Positions 51,401-63,400 of a stretch of DNA of 64,000 bases are shown here, piece by piece. The position numbers and the translations under genes are program-made. Positions within the stretch are counted from its first letter, which is position 1, and every line of letters begins with the position of its first letter. The stretch spans positions 551,015-615,014 of the forward strand of contig VSDK01007202.1 in assembly GCA_009767595.1 (NCBI GenBank), given 5' to 3'. The notes beneath the pieces were generated by a model. The model was not told the DNA's origin, did not search any database, and saw nothing but the letters and a program-made list of their open reading frames with translations. This stretch comes from Symbiodinium kawagutii. Taxonomy: Eukaryota > Sar > Dinophyceae > Suessiales > Symbiodiniaceae.

Positions 51401-54400
51401 AGCCTTGCCGGCTGCATGCCAGGTGCAGCAGAAGGCCGAGGCACGCGGACAACAAAGCAGACTCAGATGGTATGCATCAGACTCTTCTCATCTCCAAGGG
51501 TATTTGCAGATAGCAGTCTCATAGGGGCGATGGGTGTCCAAGAAAAGTCTGTGCATGGTGTTCGTTGGACTGTGTTGAGGTTTTGTAGTTCTAGTTGTTG
51601 TCGGCCGCGTGCATCTCTGCAAGCAATGTCGCATTTCGTGATCCAACGCCCTCCTCAAAGTATTCACATTTTTTTTCAAGACCTGGCATGTGTCTTGTTT
51701 TCTGGGTTCCAAGAGTTCCCAAAAAGCCAGTGGATGGAAGATGTAAAGCTGCAGATGTACGAGAAATGTGGCAAAGCACCGTTTGGACAGGAGCCTGAGG
51801 CTGCTGAGGCCTCCAAAGACCTCCAGGTGCCAAAAGTAGTCAGGGAGTTTTCTCCACTTGAATTTATGGTGGATCTTTGGGGGGCATTGGAGTAGGCTTG
51901 GTAGTTTCACGATGATTGTGCCGGGATGTTGATCCAACTGCTTAGGGAGGAACCATTGCAACCAGTCAACCCCCTGATGGTGGATGACTAATGCCCCAGC
52001 CTTGAATTTTAACATGTTTTCAACTTAACAGCGTAATGCATTCGTTTTTTTCTGACCAGTCCAGCCACAAGCAGATCCTTCAACCAAGGCCATGTGTCAG
52101 TCAAATTGCCATCTATATCCATTTAATATGTTGTCCAGTCATTTATGTCCATTGATGTCCATTTCTTGCTGAGCGAATGTCATGGGAGAGCTGAATTCTG
52201 CTGCAAACCAGTGTCAATTTGCCTTCACTGTCCAGTAAACTCCAGTGGCTTGTCAGCATCAGTCAACACCCCTTTGAGTGAAGTTTGTCATCAAAGAACT
52301 TTGGTTGATGGCCGTGAAGAGCCTTTAATGGTTTTGAGCGTCAAACGATAAAGGACAACCGTGGATTGAAAAACTCTTACATTTTGGGGACACCACTGGT
52401 GTAGTGGATCTCTTTCCACGATGCCGGTACCATCTGAGCTTTACCTACATGGGTGATTGTGATGGAATATAACAGTACATATTTATTTGTTGGTTTCAGA
52501 TGTTCATTGTGCTTCTGCTCAAAAAAAATGAACAGGATAGACCACCTGGAACTCGGGCATCCTGCTACAGAAATATACAGCAGAAGGAGAAATCAATCGT
52601 GAGACTCCTGAATAAGATGACAATATGATGGAGCCTCACTGCCCTCACTCGTGGCCCATAGAACGACGATGGATGAAAAAAATTGAATGCACTCTGTTTT
52701 GTCGGGCTGACTTGCACGGACGGGTTCCTCCTGTGCTCGTGAAATGCAAGACCAATACTGAGCAGCAAAACCTATCTCATGTATTCCCTTCATGTCCCTT
52801 CCACAGATTGAAATGTCGAAACGTATTTGCATCCTCTCTAGAAGGTAAAGCCGGTGTTTGTGCGGTAGAGTCACTTGCAAGAATGAGAACAGATTGCGTG
52901 TTGGTGTCGGACGGTCCATAGTGACCATCATATCGGTGTGGCTATACCGTACCAGTTGGGTGCAACCGGCACGCCTCGACACGGCCAGGGCGATTTTGGC
53001 GGTCCCATCGCTGGCCCGAATCCATTCGCTCAGCCTGCAGAGACTGGTGCCTGGGAAGATGGGATGGTGGCGGGTGCTGGAGCCAGTTGTCCCTGATAGT
53101 TGGGTATGATCAGAAACAAGAAGGGAACTACCAGGACCGACAATTTGAAAAGGTTGGTTGGTTGGTTGGTTGGTGAGTAAATTGGTTGGTCTGTATGGTA
53201 TGTATTTGAAAATCAGCAATAAACAAAACAATATTAGGGATCTGCCAGTTATGGTTTGTCAGCTGGCTGATTCATGTGTTGAGTGGGTGGTTGGATATGC
53301 CTATAGAAAGTTTGAATTTGCAGAAGTGGGCTGACTGTAAACTAGGCAATGGTGAAGATTGAATGCAACATCTTATAGGAGTCTAGGTTTGAGTCCAAGC
53401 CAATGTATTGCCACAAAGAAGTGTGGCGGATCACTGAGGATCACACTGTGCCTGCTGGACAATTCAGTTTGATTTGCCCAGATGTGAACACAAGCGCTGT
53501 CATCCTGGTTCCCCAAATGATTTTCTGAGAAGTTGAACTGAGTACCTTTTTGTTTTTTTGGGGAGGGAATCGAACTCTCAATAATCGTGACTGATTTAAT
53601 ATGATTTGATGTTCATTCATTTGCTCTTTTAACATTGGCACAAAGTGATCTATTTTAGCACCCAGTGATCAACCTGGAAAAAGCGCAGTAATCAGTTTGC
53701 AGTACTATTGGAGTACATTGGCATGGTATCCTTATACCTCAACCTTCGCTGAGTACATATCACAAATTAGATAAGGGATGCATTTGCTGGACCATTTGCC
53801 AATCTGTTTGTTCATGATAGTTTTCTCAGCCTGGTATTCTTTGCGAATCATAACCAAACTCATCCCAAAACATCAAAACTGTTCATGGCTATGCTGCAAC
53901 TTCCACTTTGCGCTACAGGTTCTGCCAATGACGTCTCGAGCTTCTTCGATCAGGCAGATGCAGAGCTGGTGAAAATGACTGGGCACCGGTGGGACATGTG
54001 TAGATTCGTAGCATCCTGGAAAGGAGCAGAGCCCCATTGAAGCATGACAGTTCAATGAAATATGTCTTTGGAACATTCCGGCAGCAATTCCAACGGGGTC
54101 ACAAGAGATCTGTGTCCTTGCGTCTCAGGGCGTAGAGCCTTCTGCACCATGAAACAGAAACACATTTGGTACAAATGTGTACTATTGATAGGACATGTTC
54201 AGGCTACATGGTTGATGCTTGAGATTCATTTCACCCAATGGTTGACGCGGGGTTTGCAGCTATTCAAAACATCAGTAGACCAGTAGAAAGGCACTAGCCA
54301 ACACAACTAACTAAAAACAAAACTCTTGACGGTGCTAGCAGAAGGCTACCCCACATAAACCATCAATTGTGGAGGAACCACATTGACTCAAGGTCTTAAG

Positions 54401-57400
54401 GTCCATTTCTGCTAAGTCGATATCATCCGGAGAGAGGCACAACTGGAATAGATAGAGCCGTGCCGGCTGCATGCCAGGTGCAGCAGAAGGCGGGGGCACG
54501 CGGACAACACAAAGCAAACCAGCAGAGATGGTATGCATCAGACTCTTCTAATCTCCAAGGGCCGGGTTTGCAGATAGCAGCCTCATAGGGGCAATGGGTG
54601 TCCCAGAAAAGTCTGTGCATGGTGTTCGTTGGACTGTGCTGAGGTTTTGTAGTTCTAGTTGTTGTCAAGCCGCGTGCATCTCTGCAAGCAACATCGCAAT
54701 TTGTAATCTAACGCCCTCCTCAAAGTATTCAGTTTTTACGCCCTCCTCAAAGTTTTCACACTTTTTTTCAAGACCTGGCATGTGTCTTGATTTCTGGGTT
54801 CCAAGAGTTCCCAAAAAGCCAGTGGATGGAAGATGTAAAGCTGCAGATGGAAGAGAAATGCGGCAAAGCATTGTTTGGACAGGAGCCTGAGGCTGCTGAG
54901 GCCTCCAAAGACCTGCAGGTGCCAAAAGTAGTCAGGGAGTTTTCTCCACCGGAATTTATGGTGGATCTTTGGGGGGATTGGAGTAGGCTTGGTAGTTTCA
55001 CGATGATGGTGCCGGGATGTTCATCCAACTGCTTAGGGAGGAGCCATTGCAACCAGTGAACCCCATGATGCTGGATGACTAATGCCCCAACATTGGAGTT
55101 TCTGAACATGTTTTCAACTTAACAGCGTAATGCATTCGTTTTTTTCTGACCAGTCCAGCCACAAGCAGATCCTTCAACCAAGGCCATGTGTCAGTCAAAT
55201 TGCCATCTATATCCATTTAATATGTTGTCCAGTCATTTATGTCCATTGATGTCCATGTCTTGCTGAGCGAATGTCATGGGAGAGCTTAATTCTGCTGCAA
55301 ACCAGTGTCAATTTGCCTTCACTGTCCAGTAAACTCCAGTGGCTTGTCAGCATCAGTCAACACCCCTTTGAGTGAAGTTTGTCATCAAAGAACTTTGGTT
55401 GATGGCCGTGAAGAGCCTTTAATGGTTTTGAGCGTCAAACGATAAAGGACAACCGTGGATTGAAAAACTCTTACATTTTGGGGACACCACTGGTGTAGTG
55501 GATCTCTTTCCACGATGCCGGTACCATCTGAACTTTACCGACATGGGGTGATTGTGATGGAATATATTTGTACAGTACATATATTTGTCGGTTTCAGATG
55601 TTCATTGTGCTTCTGCTCAAAAAATTGAACAGGATAGACCACCTGGAACTCGGGCATCCTGCTACAAAAATATACAGCAGAAGGAGAAATCAATCGTGAG
55701 ACTCCTGAATAAGATGACAATATGATGGAGCCTCACTGCCCTCACTCGTGGCCCATAGAAGGCCGATGGATGAAAAAGTTTGAATGCACTCTGTTTTGTC
55801 GGGCTGACTTGCACGGACGGGTTCCTCCTGTGCTCGTGAAATGCAAGACCAATACTGAGCGGCAAAACCCATCTCATGTATTCCCTTCATGTCCCTTCCA
55901 CAGAATGAAATGTCGAAACGTATTTGCATCCTCTCTAGAAGGTAAAGCCGGTGTTTGTGCGGTAGAGTCACTTTCAAGAATGAGAACAGATTGTGTGTTG
56001 GTGTCGGACAGTCCAAAGTGACCATCATATCGGTGTGGCTATACCGTACCAGTTGGGTGCAACCGGCACGCCTCGACTCGGCCAGGGCGATTTTGGCGGT
56101 CCCATCGCTGGCCCGAATCCATTCGCTCAGCCTGCAGAGACTGGTGCCTGGGAAGATGGGATGGTGATGGGTGCTGAAGCCAGTTGTCCCTGGTAGTTGG
56201 GTATGATCAGAAACAAGAAGGGAACTACCAGGACCGACAATTTGAAAAGGTTGGCTGGTTGGTTGGTTGGTGAGTAGATTGGTTGGTCGGTATGGTATGT
56301 TTTTGAAAATCAGCAATAAACAAAACAATATTAGGGATTTGCCAGTTACAGTTTGTCAGCTGGCTGATTCATGTGTTGAGTGGGTGGTTGGATATGCCTA
56401 TAGAAAGTTTGAATTTGCAGAAGTGGGCTGACTGTAAACTAGGCAATGGTGAAGATTGAATGCAACATCTTATAGGAGTCTAGGTTTGAGTCCAAGCCAA
56501 TGTATTGCCACAAAGAAGTGTGGCGGATCACTGAGGATCACACTGTGCCTGCTGGACAATTCAGTTTGATTTGCCCAGATGTGAACACAAGCGCTGTCAT
56601 CCTGGTTCCCCAAATGATTTTCTGAGAAGTTGAACTGAGTACCTTTTTGTTTTTTTGGGGAGGGAATCGAACTCTCAATAATCGTGACTGATTTAATATG
56701 ATTTGATGTTCATTCATTTGCTCTTTTAACATTGGCACAAAGTGATCTATTTTAGCACCCAGTGATCAACCTGGAAAAAGCGCAGTAATCAGTTTGCAGT
56801 ACTATTGGAGTACATTGGCATGGTATCCTTATACCTCAACCTTCGCTGAGTACATATCACAAATTAGATAAGGGATGCATTTGCTGGACCATTTGCCAAT
56901 CTGTTTGTTCATGATAGTTTTCTCAGCCTGGTATTCTTTCCGAATCATGACCAAACTCATCCCAAAACATCAAAACTGTTCATGGCTATGCTGCAACTTC
57001 CACTTTGCGCTACAGGTTCTGCCAATGACGTCTCGAGCTTCTTCGATCAGGCAGATGCAGAGCTGGTGAAAATGACTGGGCACCGGTGGGACATGTGTAG
57101 ATTCGTAGCATCCTGGAAAGGAGCAGGGCCCTATTGAAGCATGACAGTTCAATGAAATATGTCTTTGGAACATTCCGGCAGCAATTCCAACGGGGTCACA
57201 AGAGATCTGTGTCCTTGCGTCTCAGGGCGTAGAGCTTTCTGAACCATGAAACAGAAACACATTTGGTACAAAATGTGTACTATTGATAGGACATGTTCAG
57301 GCTACATGGTTGATGCTTGAGATTCATTTCACCCAATGGTTGACGCGGGGTTTGCAGCTATTCAAAACATCAGTAGACCAGTAGAAAGGCACTAGCCAAC

Positions 57401-60400
57401 ACAACTAACTAAAAACAAACTCTTGACAGGGCTAGCAGAAGGCTACCCCACATAAACCATCAATTGTGGAGGAACCACATTGACTCAAGGTCTTAAGGTC
57501 CATTTCTGCTAAGTCGATATCATCCGGAGAGAGGCACAACTGGAATAGATAGAGGCGCGCCGGCTGCATGCCAGGTGCAGCAGAAGGCGGGGGCACGCGG
57601 ACAACACAAAGCAAACCAGCAGAGATGGTATGCATCAGACTCTTCTAATCTCCAAGGGCCGGGTTTGCAGATAGCAGCCTCATAGGGGCAATGGGTGTCC
57701 CAGAAAAGTCTGTGCATGGTGTTCGTTGGACTGTGCTGAGGTTTTGTAGTTCTAGTTGTTGTCAAGCCGCGTGCATCTCTGCAAGCAACATCGCAATTTG
57801 TAATCTAACACCCTCCTCAAAGTATTCACACCTCTTTTTTAGGACCTGGTAAGTGTCTTGATTTCTGGGTTCCAAGAGTTCCCAAAAAGCCAGTGGATGG
57901 AAGATGTAAAGCTGCAGATGTAAGAGAAATGCGGCAAAGCACCGTTTGGACAGGAGCCTGAGGCTGCTGAGGCCTCCAAAGACCTGCAGGTGCCAAAAGT
58001 AGTCAGGGAGTTTTCTCCACCGGAATTTATGGTGGATCTTTGGGGGGTTATTGGAGTAGGCTTGGTTAGAAGTTCAGGATGATTGCGCCGGAATGTTCAT
58101 CCAATGGGTCCAACTGCTGAGGGAGAAGCCATTGCAACCAGTCAACCCCCTGATGGTGGATGACTAGTGCCCCAACCTTTGAATTTAACATGTTTGAAGC
58201 AGAACACGTTTGTTTTTTTCCGTCCAGTACAGCCACAAGCAGTCCTTCGACCATGACATGTCTCAGGCAAATTGCCATCCACATCCATTTAATATATGTT
58301 GTCTAGTCATTTATGTCCATTGACGTCGACTGAACCAGTGTCATTTGGAGAGCTGATGTGATTCAGGGAGCAATGGGCGCAACTTTGTGAATCTTGGAAG
58401 AGCAGTGGCTTAATCACCACAAGTATGAGGAATCCTGCTGCGAACCAGTGTCAACTAGCCTACAAAGTCCAGTAAATTCCAAGGGCTTGTCGGCATCAGT
58501 CAACACCCCTTTGAGTGAAGATTGTCATCAAAGAACTTTGGTTGATGGCGGTGAAGAGCCTTTAATGGTTTTGAGTTTTGAATGATAAAGGACAACCGTG
58601 GATGGAAGAACTCTTACATTTTGGGGACACCACTGGTGTAGTGGATCTCTTTCCACGATGCCGGTACCATCTGAACTTTACCGACATTGGTGATTGTGAT
58701 GGAACATATTTGTACAGTACATATTTATTTGTCGGTTTCAGATGTTCATTGTGCTTCTGCTCAAAAAATTGAACAGGATAGACCACCTGGAACTCGGGCA
58801 TCCTGCTACAAAAATATACAGCAGAAGGAGAAATCAATCGTGAGACTCCTGAATAAGATGACAATATGATGGAGCCTCACTGCCCTCACTCGTGTCCCAT
58901 AGAAGGCCGATGGATGAAAAAGTTTGAATGCACTCTGTTTTGTCGGGCTGACTTGCACGGACGGGTTCCTCCTGTTCTCGTGAAATGCACGACCAATACT
59001 GAGCGGCAAAACCTCTACCTACCTTATTTATTTCCTTCTGCAGATTGAAGTGTCCAAATGGATTTGCATCCTCAGAAAAAAGTGGGTGTTGACTTGTGCG
59101 GTTGGTGCACTTGCACTTTTAAGAATGAGAACAGATTGTGTGTTGCTGTGAGTCCGACGGTAGAATAGTATAGGTCGTCTCCCGTCATGTCAGGTCCATA
59201 GTGACCATCATATCAGTGTGGCTATTCCGTGACAGTGGGGTGCAACCCCCACCCCTCAACTCGGCCAGGGCGATTTTGGCGGTGCCCTTGCTGGCCCCAA
59301 TCCATTCGCTCAGCCTGGAAACACTGGTGCCTCGGAAGATGGGAAGGTGGTGGGTGCTGAAGCCAGTTTGTCCCTGATAGTTGGATATGATCAGCAACAA
59401 GAAGGGTAGTACCAGGACCTCGGAAACAACGATACGAACACTATGAAAAGGTTGATTTGTCGGTATCTATTTGAAAAGATCATCAATAAGATCAATAAGC
59501 ACAACAATAGGGATGTGCCAGTTATAGTTTGTCAGCCGGTTGATTGATGTGTTGAGTGGTTGGTTGGATCTGCCTATCGAAATATTGATGGATCGGCAGA
59601 AGTGGGCTGACTGTAAACTAGTGAATGCAACATCTTTTAGGATTCTAGGTTTGAGCCCAAGCCAATGTATTGCCACGAAGAAGTGTGGCTGATCACACTG
59701 TGCCTTCTTGACAATTCAGTTTGATTTGCCCAGATGTGAACATCTTTATCATCCTGATTCACCAGATGATTTCCTCGGAAGTTGAAAAAACAAACGATTT
59801 GACTGCTGTTCTTTTGGGGTAATGGTACACTCAATAATCATGAATGATTCAACGGTGTTCATTTGTTATTTTAAAATATTTTAGCACTCAGTGATCCACC
59901 TGGCCAAAAATGCAGTAATTAGTTTGCCGTACTACAGGACTACATTGGTATTGTATCTTTGTAAATGGGCGTACCTCAACCTTCACTGGGTAAATATCAC
60001 GAATCAGATAAGGGATGCATTTGCTGGACCATTGGCCAATTTGTTTGTTCAGAATAGTTTTCTCAGCCTGGTATTCTTTGCGAATCATAACCGAACTCAT
60101 CCCAAAACATCAAAACCGGTCATGGCTATGCTGCAACTTCCACTTTGCACTACAGGTTCTGCCAATGACGTCTCGAACTTCTTCGATCAGGCAGATGCAG
60201 AGCTGGTGAAACTGACTGGGCACTGGGCACTGGTGTGACATGTGTAGATCCGTAGCATCCTGGAAAGGCGCAGGGCCCCATGAAGCATGACATTTCAATG
60301 AAATATGTCTTTGGAACATTCCGGCAGCAATTCCAACGGGGTCACAAGAGATCTGTGTCCTTGCGTCTCAGGGCGTAGAGCTTTCTGAACCATGAAACAG

Positions 60401-63400
60401 AAACACATTTGGTACAAAATGTGTACTATTGATAGGACATCTTCAGGCTACATGGTTGATGTTTGAGATCAATTTCACCCAAGGGTTGATGCTGTGTTTA
60501 CAGCTATTCAAAGCATTAGTAGACCAGTAGAAAGGCATTAGCCAGCATGACCAACTAAAAACATCTAAAAACTAAATTTTTGGCAGTGCTAGCAGAAGGC
60601 TACCGCATAAACCATCACGTCTAGAAGAACCAGACTGAGATTCCGGACGAGTCCAGATCTTTTTTCACCATGTGGGTGACAAAGCCTTATTGCCTTATTG
60701 AGTTAAGGTCCATTTGCATCCATTTCTGCTAAGTCGATATCATCCGGAGAGGGGCACAACTGGAATAGATAGAGTCGCGCCGGCTGCATGCCAGGTGCAG
60801 CAGAAGGCGGGGGCACGCGGACAACACAAAGCAAACCAGCAGAGATGGTATGCATCAGACTCTTCTAATCTCCAAGGGCCGGGTTTGCAGATAGCAGCCT
60901 CATAGGGGCAATGGGTGTCCCAGAAAAGTCTGTGCATGGTGTTCGTTGGACTGTGCTGAGGTTTTGTAGTTCTAGTTGTTGTCAAGCCGCGTGCATCTCT
61001 GCAAGCAACATCGCAATTTGTAATCTAACACCCTCCTCAAAGTATTCACACCTCTTTTTTGGGACCTGGAAAGTGTCTTGATTTCTTGATTCCAAGAGCT
61101 CCCAAAAAGCCAGTGGATGTAACATGTTAAGCTGCAGATGTAAGAGAAATGCGGCAAAGCACTGTTTGGACAGGAGCCTGAGGCTGCTGAGGCCTCCAAT
61201 GACCTCCAGGTGCCAAAATTGATCAGGGAGTTTTCTCCACTTAGACTTGAATTTATGGCGGATCTTTTGGGGATTGGAGTAGGCTTGGTTAGAAGTTCAG
61301 GATGATTGCGCCGGGATGTTCATCCAATGGGTCCAACTGCTTAGGGAGGAGAGCCATTGCAACCAGTCAACCCCCTGATGGTGGATGACTAATCTCCCCA
61401 CCTTTGAGTTTTCAACACGTTTGTGATTTCCGTCCAGTACAGCCACAAGCAGTCCTTCGACTATGACATGTCTCAGACAAATTGCCATCCACATCCATTA
61501 ATTCAATATGTTGTCTAGTCATTCATGTCCATTGACGTCGATTTCTTTCTGAGCCAGTGTCATTTCGAGAGCTGATGTGATTCAGGGAGCAATAGGCACA
61601 ACTTTGTGAATCTTAGAAGAGCAGTGGCTCAATCACCACAAGTATGAGGAATCTTGCTGCGAACCAGTGTCAATTAGCCTACACAGTCCAGTGAGTGTCA
61701 GTGGCCTGTCTACACCAGTCAAAGTCCTTCAAACTACCAGTAAGATTGTCATTGAAGAACCTTGGTCAATGGGGGCGAAGAACCGTTAATGGTTTGGAGT
61801 AATGAGAAAAGACCACCACTGATGGAAGAACTCTTACTCTTGGGATACATGCACTCTGTTTTGTCGGGCTGACTTGCACGGACGGGTTCTTCCTGTGCTC
61901 GTGAAATGCAAGACCAATACTGAGCGGCAAAAAACCCTACCTACCTTATTTATTTCCTTCTGCAGATTGAAGTGTCCAAATGGATTTGCATCCTCAGAAG
62001 GTAAAGTGGGTGTTGACTTGTGCGGTTGGTGCACTTGAACTTCCAAGAATGAGAACAGATTGTGTGTTGCTGTGAGTCCGACGGTAGAATAGTATAGGTC
62101 GTCTCCCGTCATGTCAGGTCCATAGTGACCATCATATCAGTGTGGCTATTCCGTGACAGTGGGGTGCAACCCCACCCCTCAACTCGGCCAGGGTGATTTT
62201 GGCGGTGCTCTTGCTGGCCCCAATCCATTCGCTCAGCCTGGAAACACTGGTGCCTCGGAAGATGGGAAGGTGGTGGGTGCTGAAGCCAGTTTGTCCCTGA
62301 TAGTTGGATATGATCAGCAACAAGAAGGGTAGTACCAGGACCTCGGAAACAACGATACGAACACTATGAAAAGGTTGATTTGTCGGTATCTTTTTGAAAA
62401 GATCATCAATAAGATCAATAAGCACAACGATAGGGATATGCCAGTTATAGTTTGTCAGCCGGTTGATTGATGTGTTGAGTGGTTGGTTGGATCTGCCTAT
62501 AGAAATAGTGATGGATCGGCAGAAGTGGGCTGACTGTAAACTAGTGAACGCAACATCTTTTAGGATTCTAGGTTTGAGCCCAAGCCAATGTATTGCCACG
62601 AAGAAGTGTGGCTGATCACAATGTGCCTGCTTGACAATTCAGTTTGATTTGCCCAGATGTGAACATCTTTATCATCCTGATTCACCAGATGATTTCCTCC
62701 GAAGTTGAAAAAACAAACGATTTGACTGCTGTTCTTTTTGGGTAATGGTACACTCAATAATCATGAATGATTCAACGGTGTTCATCTGTTATTTTAAAAT
62801 ATTTTAGCACTCAGTGATCCACCTGGCCAAAAATGCAGTAATTAGTTTGCCGTACTACAGGACTACATTGGTATTGTATCTTTGTAAATGGGCGTACCTC
62901 AACCTTCACTGGGTAAATATCACGAATCAGATAAGGGATGCATTTGCTGGACCATTGGCCAATTTGTTTGTTCAGAATAGTTTTCTCAGCCTGGTATTCT
63001 TTGCGAATCATAACCGAACTCATCCCAAAACATCAAAACCGGTCATGGCTATGCTGCAACTTCCACTTTGCACTACAGGTTCTGCCAATGACGTCTCGAA
63101 CTTCTTCGATCAGGCAGATGCAGAGCTGGTGAAACTGACTGGGCACTGGGCACTGGTGTGACATGTGTAGATCCGTAGCATCCTGGAAAGGCGCAGGGCC
63201 CCATGAAGCATGACGTTTCAATGAAATAGGTCTTTGGAACATTCCAGCAGCAATTCCAACGGCGTCACAAGAGATCTGTGTCCATGCGCCTCAGGGCGAA
63301 AAGCCTTCTGAACCATGATACAGAATCTCGTTTGGTACAAATGTGTACTATTGATAGGACATCTTCAGGCTACATGGTTGATGCTTGAGATTAATTTCAC

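Noticed and set aside
52593..53231. Minus-strand open frame of 212 codons, repeated at 55690-56328
   Set aside because: It runs antisense across exon C and flanking intron of U7 and U8. The same region in U1-U6 and U9-U10 is not open, while the plus C exon is kept in all.
61970..62000. Segment after CTGCAG reading IEVSKWICIL with GTAAAG donor, present in each unit, as a fourth exon
   Set aside because: Its 35 or 38 nt would break the closed A-B-C phase cycle. The donor is GC in U5 and missing in U9 (59075), so it is not under exon constraint.
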